Below, in pieces: positions 1 to 6,551 of a DNA stretch of 42,205 nt. The notes below the pieces were generated by a model. The model did no database searches. It was given only the letters and a program-made list of their open reading frames with translations, and was not told the DNA's origin. Position numbers and translations under genes: made by a program. Each line of letters opens with the position of its first letter. The first letter of the stretch is position 1. Source of the DNA: Syntrophales bacterium (GTDB lineage: Bacteria > Desulfobacterota > Syntrophia > Syntrophales > Fen-1087). The DNA lies in NCBI GenBank assembly GCA_030656035.1, contig JAUSOK010000085.1:1-42205 (forward strand), read 5' to 3'.

Positions 1-1
1 T

Positions 2-166
2 ATACTGAGATGGTTCACATCAAAGATCAACAATGGCATCCTTGAGGGGATCAACAGTCTCATCCAAGCCGCTAAAGCCAAGGCCAGAGGATATCGTACA
101 ATGAAAAACCTGATCACGATGATTTACCTCATCGGCGGTAAGCTCCAATTCAGGTTACCCACATGA
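2..166 (+). mobile_element. ISL3-family transposase, C-terminal fragment
   Basis: An open frame enters from the left edge and ends at a TGA at 164-166, so only the last 54 residues are visible and the ORF track omitted it. The readable part includes NGILEGINSLIQAAKAKARG and ends GGKLQFRLPT. This matches my memory of the C-terminal end of ISL3-family DDE transposases, where the glutamate in NGxxEG is the last catalytic acid. The stop lies 15 bases before the apparent IS end. The rest of the element is outside the window, so family assignment rests on this tail alone and activity cannot be judged. Confidence 0.8.
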
Positions 167-367
167 AACAGCGAGGAACCCTATTGTTTTTCTTTTCAGC
201 GGCGGCTTAAGGCTGCCGGTCATTCCTGCGAGGTCCTCGGCCAGGTCCAGCAATCGGCCCAGCGCCCAGTGAGGCATGATAAGCTGTTCCAGCCTGGCCC
301 TTGCGCGTTGACGGGCAGTGCCGTCCTGGCCGGTAATATTTTGGATGGTTGACTCAAGTAGCTTCAT
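155..367 (-). pseudogene. cobT: cobT, truncated at codon ~62 by the IS insertion
   Basis: The ATG at 367 starts MKLLESTIQNI and continues through MPHWALGRLLDLAEDLAGMT. This resembles the N-terminus of nicotinate-nucleotide:dimethylbenzimidazole phosphoribosyltransferase, which makes alpha-ribazole phosphate for the lower ligand of cobalamin. After about residue 62 (RKTI) the frame enters the IS end and stops at 155, giving a 71-residue chimera instead of about 350 residues. The longer 454 start in the ORF track overlaps cbpB and is not favoured. It lies 32 nt downstream of cbpB, under the same cobalamin riboswitch, as expected for a B12 gene. The catalytic glutamate region is absent, so this fragment cannot be functional. 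The remainder of cobT may lie beyond the IS. Confidence 0.8.
158..181 (+). repeat. Right terminal end of the ISL3-like element
   Basis: Read from outside inward on the minus strand this begins GGGTTCCTCGCTGTTTCATG, which resembles ISL3-family terminal repeats. The boundary at 181/182 is inferred because cobT homology on the minus strand stops exactly there: codons after KTI read into the element. The partner repeat and the target duplication are outside the window. Confidence 0.55.
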
Positions 368-399
368 GGAAAGTATCCGCCTTTTATAATGAACGACCC

Positions 400-1821
400 C
401 TATACTCCTTGAATGGCGAATGTGTCTTTCATCCCTTTGTCCCAACCGTCCCATAGGTATGCATCAACCTTTTTGTCGGCTATGACTCGCAAAGCGTATC
501 GCACTTGCTCTTCATAAAACTCACAGAAAGCTCCGGTCTTATGCATATCGCCGTTCATTTCATAGGCTTCAGCAGGACATGGCGATCCGCAGAAGTGCCG
601 GATAGCGCAGCGGCGGCAGGGTTCGATGTCCTCAACTTTTCGGCCGGTGACCAAGCGAAACGGCTCTGTTTCAAGGACGGCGGGAATATCGTTTTTAAAA
701 AGGTTCCCACCCCGGAAGCGATCAACGCCGATAAATTCACTGCAGGGAAACATATCGCCGTTAGGAGCCAAGGCAAAGAAACATCGGCCGCCTCCGCAGG
801 GAGATATATCACACATTAATCGACGGGCTGCCGGCGCAATGATAGCCAGCAAAATATTTGCAAAATTGCCTATCGGCAGTCCCCGGCCGGTCTGCTGGTA
901 AAGCTCGCAAGTTCTGTCCAGAGCGGCCAGGAAATACTTGGCCGCTTGCTCATCCCCCGGCTTTATGCTGCGGGACGGCGGGAGTGTGCAGCGTAGGATG
1001 TTCATCAGACAGGTTGGCACCTCTTGCTCGTGGAAAAAATCCACAAGGTTTGTAAGCTGCCGCATATTGGCGATAGAAATCGTACAGATGACACTCCAAC
1101 CTTCGTAACCCTTAAGGCGCTTCATGGCGGCAATCACCTGCTTGAACGTTCCCTGGCCGTCCCAGTTTTTGCGTGTTTTGTCGGCTATGCGTGCCGTCGG
1201 CGCGTCCAGGGAAATACCAATACTCACATCGTGGCTCGTCAGGAAATCGACGGCTGCATCGTCCAACAGTGTGGCATTGGTCTGAATACCAAAAAGAAAA
1301 TCTTTCCCGTATGCCTCAATACCTGCAAAAACAGCATCACGATTGAGCAGGGGCTCAGCACCATGGAAGATGATCTGAGGCTTGGAACTTTTAGGTAAAG
1401 TTGAACGGAAGTATTGCTTGAGAATTTCGAGGGCCTCAAACAGTTTTTTCTCCTGCATATGCTTGCCATCATGCCGCATTTTCTCCGGAATATAACAGTA
1501 GGTACAGTTCATATTACAGCGCTCGGTTGGGTTAAAGTAAACCGCCGAAGGCTTGAGTCCGAACCGCAGGTTATTCATCTCCTTGGCAAATTGATGAGAC
1601 TTTTTGGCGTAGGCGCTGGACAGAGCACCTCCCGAAAGCACATCGGCAAGCTTTTCGCGCTTCACCAGGGACCAGAAGGCCGTATCCGGATCGATCACCG
1701 CCGCATAATCCGCATGGCCGATGTCGATAACCTGAAAGGTGGGGCCATTGCCGGTGTTTACGAAGCGGCCCCGCGAGGGGGCCGTCGTACCTGTTACGCT
1801 TTTGTTTTTCGTGATCGCCAT
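400..1821 (-). CDS. cbpB: Radical SAM/SPASM peptide maturase, CbpB-like
   Basis: This is a 473-residue radical SAM enzyme. The SAM-binding [4Fe-4S] motif CNMNCTYC is at residues 102-109. A C-terminal SPASM-type region has cysteines at 337, 342, 347, 360, 402, 405, 411, 415 and 433, enough for two auxiliary clusters. SPASM enzymes typically modify ribosomal peptides (family knowledge). The start ATG overlaps the stop of the tiny gene upstream (TAATG), a strong sign of coupled translation with its likely substrate. The arrangement B12 riboswitch, ~40-residue peptide, radical SAM, cobT fits what I recall as the CbpA/CbpB ('cobopep') system predicted by genome mining. That name is from memory and the modification made is not known to me. 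The gene is intact although cobT downstream is broken. Confidence 0.88.
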   Translation of the reverse strand: MAITKNKSVTGTTAPSRGRFVNTGNGPTFQVIDIGHADYAAVIDPDTAFWSLVKREKLADVLSGGALSSAYAKKSHQFAKEMNNLRFGLKPSAVYFNPTERCNMNCTYCYIPEKMRHDGKHMQEKKLFEALEILKQYFRSTLPKSSKPQIIFHGAEPLLNRDAVFAGIEAYGKDFLFGIQTNATLLDDAAVDFLTSHDVSIGISLDAPTARIADKTRKNWDGQGTFKQVIAAMKRLKGYEGWSVICTISIANMRQLTNLVDFFHEQEVPTCLMNILRCTLPPSRSIKPGDEQAAKYFLAALDRTCELYQQTGRGLPIGNFANILLAIIAPAARRLMCDISPCGGGRCFFALAPNGDMFPCSEFIGVDRFRGGNLFKNDIPAVLETEPFRLVTGRKVEDIEPCRRCAIRHFCGSPCPAEAYEMNGDMHKTGAFCEFYEEQVRYALRVIADKKVDAYLWDGWDKGMKDTFAIQGV

Positions 1822-1937
1822 TACCTTGCTTTCCTGTCCATCAGGATGTAATGGGAAAGCCCGGTCCCCTCGGCCTTGCAGCCCTTGCGGTAGGCGATCA
1901 CCTCTTCCTTAATCTGCTTTTCCTTCTTTGTCTCCAT
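1821..1937 (-). CDS. cbpA: Putative modified-peptide precursor, CbpA-like (38 aa)
   Basis: This small gene is too short for the ORF track. It encodes METKKEKQIKEEVIAYRKGC followed by KAEGTGLSHYILMDRKAR. The N-terminal half is a charged, helix-prone stretch that could be a leader. The C-terminal half has one cysteine (Cys20) and a small polar GTGLSHY segment as a plausible core. An alternative ATG at 1943 adds two residues, but AAAGGAG sits only 2 nt from it, whereas it is 7 nt from the ATG at 1937, which decides the start. The stop shares one base with the start of the radical SAM gene. The gene is the first one after a cobalamin riboswitch and terminator, so it should be made when B12 is scarce. 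The processed form and its role are unknown. Confidence 0.8.
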   Translation of the reverse strand: METKKEKQIKEEVIAYRKGCKAEGTGLSHYILMDRKAR

Positions 1938-1970
1938 TTCCATTCTCCTTTCCTTTCAGTTTTGTGCAAC

Positions 1971-2013
1971 AAAAAAGGGTCCCAACAAACGCATGGCGTT
2001 CGTCAGAACCCTT
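1971..2013 (-). terminator. Intrinsic terminator of the riboswitch expression platform
   Basis: On the minus strand, AAGGGTTCTGACGAACGC pairs with GCGTTTGTTGGGACCCTT across a CAT loop, forming a nearly continuous stem with two G-T wobbles and a small mismatch. It is followed by T6. It sits between the aptamer and cbpA, the position expected for a cobalamin-dependent transcriptional off switch. Confidence 0.8.
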
Positions 2014-2041
2014 TACCATCGGATTCGAGATATTTTCAGTT

Positions 2042-2203
2042 CCAGCAGGTCTTCTGGCTCTCGGGTCGTCAGTCCTTCAGAAGCCTTCCCACCGGGTTTC
2101 CCCCGGCAGTGACTTGCTTTCCGCCATTCTGAAGGACCTCGCCGATTACAGCGGCGGGTCCGCCACGGATTCGCACCGTGTTCCGGTATGCGTGAACCGA
2201 TTT
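2042..2203 (-). promoter_or_regulatory. Cobalamin (B12) riboswitch aptamer
   Basis: The minus strand contains the hallmarks of the adenosylcobalamin aptamer in the right order: GGTGCGAATCC, then CCGCCGCTGTAA, then AAGTCACTGCC, then a GGGAAGGC segment, then the B12 box GAGCCAGAAGACCTGC at 2044-2059. These are family-level conserved segments that I recognise directly. The aptamer lies just after a good promoter and before a strong terminator hairpin. The controlled genes are cbpA, cbpB and cobT. The exact 5' edge is approximate. Confidence 0.95.
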
Positions 2204-2210
2204 AGAGGGT

Positions 2211-2239
2211 CATTTACAGGCGCGGTGGGCTAATGTCAA
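2211..2239 (-). promoter_or_regulatory. Sigma70-like promoter of the riboswitch transcript
   Basis: A perfect -35 TTGACA (2234-2239) is followed by a 17-bp spacer and the -10-like TAAATG (2211-2216). The expected start at about 2204 falls at the upstream edge of the cobalamin aptamer, which supports the call although the -10 box is weak. Confidence 0.6.
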
Positions 2240-2478
2240 GCTTTTTCCATGAAAGAATGTTGACACCATTGATAACGATTTGAACTCCTGCATTTTCATC
2301 AAGATTATAGCTTTGCGCATAACAGGAAGCACATCTCAACACCGATCATCCCCCGAAAATGCCACATTTCATCAGGGATTCAGTAGTATACCTTGATAAC
2401 CAAAATTGACTTTGTATTTGAAGTTTTTGCGCGTTACCGAACATGGCAAGCCGGCGAGAAATCTTGGAATTGTTAGTG
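2240..2478. other. Spacer between riboswitch promoter and hepT
   Basis: I see no supported gene here. The 61-67 residue frames in the ORF track lack ribosome sites and recognisable sequence. There is no clear terminator hairpin after hepT. The region is somewhat A+T-rich compared with the housekeeping genes. Confidence 0.4.
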
Positions 2479-2844
2479 CTATAGAGTCTCTTGGTTTGGC
2501 GGTTCGACAGCGCTCTCCAGAAGTCTTCGACAGACTGATTCCAGCGGACCCAGTTTGTTTTGAACCACATCCCATACAATGGGCAAATTGATACCGAAAT
2601 ACTCATGAATGAGAATGTTGCGTAACCCTGCAATCTTGCGCCAATCGATCTCCATCTCACCCTTTTGAATTTGCTCAGGCAGCTTTCCTGCGGCCTCACC
2701 GATGATCTCAAGGTTTCGGATGATGGCGTCCTGGGTTTTTCGGTCTTTTGTGAAAGCCTCTTCGCCCTGGTCCGACAAATACGTTCGGATTTGGTGGATG
2801 GCTTCTAAAATGTCATCGAGATAGAGCCGGAAATCCCTACGCAT
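2479..2844 (-). CDS. hepT: HepT-like HEPN toxin (DUF86)
   Basis: A 121-residue, mostly helical protein with the HEPN ribonuclease signature R-x4-H-x-Y at Arg75, His80 and Tyr82 (RNILIHEY). In characterised MntA/HepT pairs the HEPN protein is an RNase toxin, and the cognate MNT enzyme adds AMP to the tyrosine of this motif to silence it. All three residues are present here, so both activity and regulation look intact. The gene starts 8 nt before the end of the upstream mntA gene, so translation is coupled. An alternative view is a nucleotide-binding accessory pair without toxicity, but the complete motif argues for toxin-antitoxin. Confidence 0.88.
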   Translation of the reverse strand: MRRDFRLYLDDILEAIHQIRTYLSDQGEEAFTKDRKTQDAIIRNLEIIGEAAGKLPEQIQKGEMEIDWRKIAGLRNILIHEYFGINLPIVWDVVQNKLGPLESVCRRLLESAVEPPNQETL

Positions 2845-3127
2845 AGGCCACCTCGCGGGTGATGATTGGCTTGAGACGGGGCTTCAATGAATCAGCCAAG
2901 ACGAGGTCTACGGGCCTTCCCAGTTTATCCTCAAGGAAGAACTTCAGATCCATATATTGATCGAAGGTTGGATGAGCCAGTTCGACCAGAATGTCCACGT
3001 CGCTCCTGTCACTATCGGAACCGCGGAGGACAGACCCGAACAAGCCGATCCGTTTCACGGAGAACCGTGCTTCGAAGTCTCCCTTGTGCTGCTTGAGAAA
3101 ATCAAGAATCTCATCGCTTCTCAACAT
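2837..3127 (-). CDS. mntA: MntA-like minimal nucleotidyltransferase antitoxin
   Basis: A 96-residue MNT-fold nucleotidyltransferase. The GSx10DxD motif is complete: Gly31-Ser32, then Asp43 and Asp45 (SDVDILVEL), with a likely third acidic residue at Asp74 (RPVDLVLAD). In known pairs this enzyme AMPylates the HEPN toxin. The ORF track begins 19 codons earlier, but the ATG at 3127 has a good AAAGGAGG site in front of it and begins MLRSDEIL, so I use that start. It overlaps hepT by 8 nt. Confidence 0.88.
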   Translation of the reverse strand: MLRSDEILDFLKQHKGDFEARFSVKRIGLFGSVLRGSDSDRSDVDILVELAHPTFDQYMDLKFFLEDKLGRPVDLVLADSLKPRLKPIITREVAYA

Positions 3128-3352
3128 ACTTTGCCTCCTTTCCACATTTATAACGGCGGCAATTCGATGAAGGGACAGCCACATCCAGTTGGCTCAATCC
3201 ACCATTCCACTCGTGGAGAAAGCTGTCACTCCGAGTAATATTGCATACTTTTCGAGATCAGTCAATCAACACATTCAAAAACAGCGCGCATTACAAACAG
3301 GATTCAATAACATGGCTCGATCAGCCACAGTGTTGACTTTTGTATTTCAAGT
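3128..3352. other. Spacer upstream of mntA
   Basis: No supported gene is visible. It must hold the mntA promoter: a TATAAA-like box lies about 20 nt before the mntA ribosome site on the minus strand, but I could not find a convincing -35 box at the right spacing. Confidence 0.3.
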
Positions 3353-3514
3353 GAATGTTGATGGTCTCGTCAAAAGTATATTTCCCCCTCCCCTGGCGGG
3401 AGGGGATGAAGGGGGAAATAACATGTAGAAATACGGATGCTTATCACCCCCACCCTGACCCTCCCCCATCAAGGGGGAGGGAATTTTTGACTTTTGACGA
3501 GTTCATCAATGTTC
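3353..3514. repeat. MITE-like element with 24-nt terminal inverted repeats
   Basis: The left end (3353-3376) and the reverse complement of the right end (3491-3514) match at 20 of 24 positions and share CTCGTCAAAAG. Just inside each end are C/G-rich palindromic blocks (CCCCTCCC...GGGAGGGG on the left, CCCTCCCCC...GGGGGAGGG on the right) able to form strong hairpins. There is no coding capacity. The structure suggests a small non-autonomous mobile or REP-type repeat sitting between two toxin-antitoxin pairs. No target duplication was established. Confidence 0.6.
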
Positions 3515-3544
3515 GTGGCTTATGAAAATATAACATGTGCAAGA

Positions 3545-3808
3545 TTAGGCATTTAATTCTTTCGAGAGACGCTCAAATAAAAATATTTTGATGAGCGATT
3601 GATATGGAACATCTCTCTTGTTGGCTATGAGTTTTAACTCATCAATCATGAGTTCGGGCAGGCGCAGAGAAATTGTTTTGAGCGAAGGCTTGATGTTGGG
3701 AAGTAACACTTTTCTTGCCTTCGACCAATCAACATAGTCGGTGGAATCAGCTTTTGCCCAAAAATCACGTTCTTCGGCTTCCGTTTTAAACTTAGGTATT
3801 TTTTTCAT
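3545..3808 (-). CDS. brnA: BrnA-like antitoxin
   Basis: An 87-residue protein beginning MKKIPKFKTEAEERDFWA, typical of BrnA antitoxins, with a C-terminal ribbon-helix-helix segment (KTISLRLPELMIDELKLIA). In characterised systems BrnA neutralises BrnT and the complex represses its own promoter. The start is uncertain: the ATG at 3823 (five residues longer) has AAGGAAAGGG directly upstream, while the ATG at 3808 fits the usual family start. Either way it overlaps the end of brnT (17 or 32 nt), so the two are coupled. Confidence 0.85.
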   Translation of the reverse strand: MKKIPKFKTEAEERDFWAKADSTDYVDWSKARKVLLPNIKPSLKTISLRLPELMIDELKLIANKRDVPYQSLIKIFLFERLSKELNA

Positions 3809-4106
3809 GGTATTTATACGCATCCCTTTCCTTGCGATTCATGTCTCTGGCTGAAATGATTCTTATGAGGTTATTCCTCACGGTAAAGACGATAAAAAGA
3901 TGTTTCCCTGAATCACTTTTCCCGAGAGTATAGAACCTTGCCTCATAACTGGAATGCCCACCATCGGGGCTTGTGACGATTGGCCGGTTGAAAAACACCT
4001 GCTCACATTCAGATGCTGACACACCATGCTTCTCCCAATTCTTGAGCAAGTTGCCATCATCCCAGTCAAAGCCAACACATTTGGAAATTATTTCATCTGT
4101 ATCCAT
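3792..4106 (-). CDS. brnT: BrnT-like toxin (DUF497)
   Basis: A 104-residue DUF497 protein. The family pattern FDWDDGNLLKNWEKHGVS is near the N-terminus, and RIISARDMNRKERDAY is near the C-terminus. BrnT is an RNase toxin in characterised pairs. The ORF track starts 12 codons upstream, but those codons overlap a consensus promoter (-35 at 4137-4142, -10 at 4114-4119). Transcription should begin at about 4106-4107, so the ATG at 4106 is the earliest start that would be on the message. That would make the transcript leaderless or nearly so, with no Shine-Dalgarno sequence. The gene is first in a two-gene operon with brnA. Confidence 0.85.
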   Translation of the reverse strand: MDTDEIISKCVGFDWDDGNLLKNWEKHGVSASECEQVFFNRPIVTSPDGGHSSYEARFYTLGKSDSGKHLFIVFTVRNNLIRIISARDMNRKERDAYKYHEKNT

Positions 4107-4113
4107 GGGAGCA

Positions 4114-4142
4114 TGTATATTCCAAACATATACAACTGTCAA
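4114..4142 (-). promoter_or_regulatory. brnTA promoter with embedded palindromic operator
   Basis: On the minus strand TTGACA (4137-4142) is separated by exactly 17 bp from TATACA (4114-4119). Between and overlapping the boxes, at 4114-4134, is a perfect 7-bp inverted repeat, TGTATAT-N7-ATATACA. A ribbon-helix-helix repressor bound there would block RNA polymerase, which fits the known autorepression of BrnT/BrnA operons. Confidence 0.75.
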
Positions 4143-4346
4143 CAGAAAAGATCAAACGGCCATGGGGTAGCGGTAATTGGAATAAATCAGAAAGAAATAC
4201 ATTTCCAGCAAGCACGGAAAAGTCGAATGAACCAGCCCGTTGCCTCATATTAAAATGTTACCCAAGGAAGAGAGATTAGGAGGGCCAGCAGTTAGTCGTG
4301 GAAAATGGCGGCCTTCCATGCTATGATTCAATTCGCCCTGATACCG

Positions 4347-4375
4347 TTGAGGGTCTTCAATAACGCAATCATAAT
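4347..4375 (+). promoter_or_regulatory. Candidate promoter of the acyl-CoA synthetase gene
   Basis: TTGAGG (4347-4352), a 17-bp spacer and CATAAT (4370-4375) would place the transcript start near 4382, just before the AAGGAGG ribosome site at 4386. The rest of the 4143-4346 spacer shows no gene I can support. Confidence 0.45.
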
Positions 4376-4397
4376 AAGCACAATTAAGGAGGAAAAA

Positions 4398-6461
4398 ATG
4401 AAATCGATCAGCAATTTGGACGCACTCTTCAGGCCGCGGAGTGTGGCCATGATCGGGGCTTCGGCCAGCCCCGGAAAGCTCGGCCATGACATTCTTTACA
4501 ATCTGATCCATGCCGGGTTCAGCGGGCCCATTTATCCCGTCAATCCCAAGGCGGATCAGCTGCTGGGGCTGACCGTTTACAAAGACATCGCCTCCCTCCC
4601 GGCTCCGGTAGACCTGGCTGTCGTCGTCATTCCTTCAAGGATGGTTTTGGGGGCCATTGAGGAATGCGGCAAGCTGGGCGTCAAGGCGGCCGTCGTCGTG
4701 ACCGGCGGTTTCGCCGAGGCAGGGCCGGATGGAGAAAAACTCCAGAAAGAGCTGGCGGATATAGCCGGCCGCTATGGTCTTCGCGTCGTCGGCCCCAATT
4801 GCCAGGGGATCAACAGCCCGCACCACCGCCTCTGCGCTTCCTGGCCCTTGATTACCGCCGCCGGCAAGATTGCTTTCGTTTCACAGAGCGGCACTGTCGG
4901 GGCGGCGCTCATCGACTGGGCCAGCCAGGATCAGATCGGTTTCAGCGTGTTTGTCAGTCTGGGCAACCGCGCGGACGTGGACGAGGCCGACTGCATCCGG
5001 TATTTTAACGACGATCCGGACACAAAAGTGATCGCCCTTTATATGGAAGGAGTCAAACGGCCTGCCGTTTTTCTGGAATCCCTTGCCGGAGCCACGAAGC
5101 CTGTTGTGATCCTGAAGTCCGGGCGAACGGCCCGTGGCCGTGTCGCGGCCGAGAGCCACACAAAATCCCTGGCGGGCAATGACGCCATTTACGGGGCCAT
5201 TTTCAACAAATACAAGGTTCATCGGGCGGATAACCTCGAAGAACTCTACGACTTTGCCAAAGCCCTGGCCTATATGGAGAAGCCTTCCGGAAAACGCCTG
5301 CTCAATATTTCCAGTTCCGGCGGCGCGGCCATTCTGGCTATTGACGAGGCGGAGAAACTGGGATTTGAAAACCCGGCGCCGTCGAAAGCGCTGCAGCAGA
5401 AATTGAGGGCCTTTCTGCCGGCCCATTGCGGCGTCAGCAATCCCATTGATCTCACGGGCGACGCCATCTCGGATCCCAGCCTTTACGCCAAAGTCATTGC
5501 CGCCGCCAAGTCGGACTATGACACAAGCGTGGTGATCTTTGGCGATCCCATTCACGGCGCTTCCGACATGGTTACCGGCAAAGGTGAACTGATCGTTTAC
5601 TGCGGCGGCGCCGACGTGGAGCGCGAGGAAGCCGGACTGTTGCATCGCAAAGGGATCCCAGTCTACCCCACGCCGGAGCGCGGCATCCGGGCCCTCTATC
5701 AGCTTGTCCGATTCGATAAAGCCCGGCCTGTAAAAAAATCGCCCCATGCGGCCGCACCGGAAACGGCTCTGAACCTCATGCCGGCCCAGAAGGCAGCCGC
5801 CTTATTAAAGAAATACGGGGTTTCCACCGTAACCGCAAAACTGGCGCCGGCATCGAAGGATGCGGTCGCACTGGCAAAAAAATATAAAAAATCGGTTGCC
5901 CTCAAGATTGCTTCCCCCGATGTCTTTCACAAGACCGATGTCGGCGGGGTCCGGCTCAATCTGGCCAGACCGTCGGAGGTCAAGAGCGCCTTTGAGGACA
6001 TCATGAAGAACGTCCGGAAGAAGGCGCCGGGCGCGCGGATTGAAGGCGTCACGGTTTCACCCATGGCCGATCCGGGCGGGCTGGAGGTTATTCTGGGCGT
6101 TGTCAAGGATCCCCAGTACGGACCTGCCCTGATGTTCGGACTGGGCGGGATTTTCACGGAGATTTACAGGGATGTGCAGTTCTGTCTCCTGCCCGGTGTG
6201 GTTCATGAGTTCAGGCGCATGATCAGAAGCATCAAAGGTTATCCGCTGCTTGCAGGCGTTCGGGGCCAGCAGCCCAAGGACGAGAAGACCCTGATCGGGG
6301 TCATGAAAGCCCTTTCAAAACTGGTCAAGGATCATCCGGAAATCGATCAGATCGATCTGAACCCGATTCTGGTTTATGCGCAGGGCGTATCGGTGGTGGA
6401 CTACCGGATTTATACCCGGCAGGGGGATGAACCGGCGTCCGCCGGATTCAGTCGGCGCTGA
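4398..6461 (+). CDS. ADP-forming acyl-CoA synthetase (fused alpha-beta)
   Basis: A 687-residue NDP-forming acyl-CoA synthetase of the acetyl-CoA synthetase (ADP-forming) superfamily, which interconverts acyl-CoA + ADP + Pi with free acid + ATP in the cytoplasm. An N-terminal CoA-binding Rossmann domain (about 1-130, RSVAMIGASASPGKLG) is followed by the succinyl-CoA ligase-like domain (GPNCQG, FVSQSGTVG). The expected phospho-histidine is His254 in ESHTKSLAG. A C-terminal ATP-grasp domain (about 465-687) ends IDLNPILVY. The 718-codon frame in the track starts too early: AAGGAGGAAAAAATG sets the start at 4398. In fermentative or syntrophic anaerobes such enzymes recover ATP from acyl-CoA. The acyl substrate cannot be read from sequence. 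It appears to be a single-gene unit. Confidence 0.9.
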   Translation: MKSISNLDALFRPRSVAMIGASASPGKLGHDILYNLIHAGFSGPIYPVNPKADQLLGLTVYKDIASLPAPVDLAVVVIPSRMVLGAIEECGKLGVKAAVVVTGGFAEAGPDGEKLQKELADIAGRYGLRVVGPNCQGINSPHHRLCASWPLITAAGKIAFVSQSGTVGAALIDWASQDQIGFSVFVSLGNRADVDEADCIRYFNDDPDTKVIALYMEGVKRPAVFLESLAGATKPVVILKSGRTARGRVAAESHTKSLAGNDAIYGAIFNKYKVHRADNLEELYDFAKALAYMEKPSGKRLLNISSSGGAAILAIDEAEKLGFENPAPSKALQQKLRAFLPAHCGVSNPIDLTGDAISDPSLYAKVIAAAKSDYDTSVVIFGDPIHGASDMVTGKGELIVYCGGADVEREEAGLLHRKGIPVYPTPERGIRALYQLVRFDKARPVKKSPHAAAPETALNLMPAQKAAALLKKYGVSTVTAKLAPASKDAVALAKKYKKSVALKIASPDVFHKTDVGGVRLNLARPSEVKSAFEDIMKNVRKKAPGARIEGVTVSPMADPGGLEVILGVVKDPQYGPALMFGLGGIFTEIYRDVQFCLLPGVVHEFRRMIRSIKGYPLLAGVRGQQPKDEKTLIGVMKALSKLVKDHPEIDQIDLNPILVYAQGVSVVDYRIYTRQGDEPASAGFSRR

Positions 6462-6551
6462 TAAAATCCCTTTTCCACCGGGACTTTTCCCAAGGCCGGC
6501 TTTCAAAGATTTCTTCGCAGGGATGATGATATTGACACAGATGCAGAGGAT

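Noticed and set aside
1851-2233. Plus-strand ORFs of 93 and 101 residues
   Set aside because: They are antisense to cbpA, the terminator and the riboswitch, which have much stronger evidence.
4881-5747. 288-residue minus-strand ORF
   Set aside because: It is antisense to the ADP-forming acyl-CoA synthetase.
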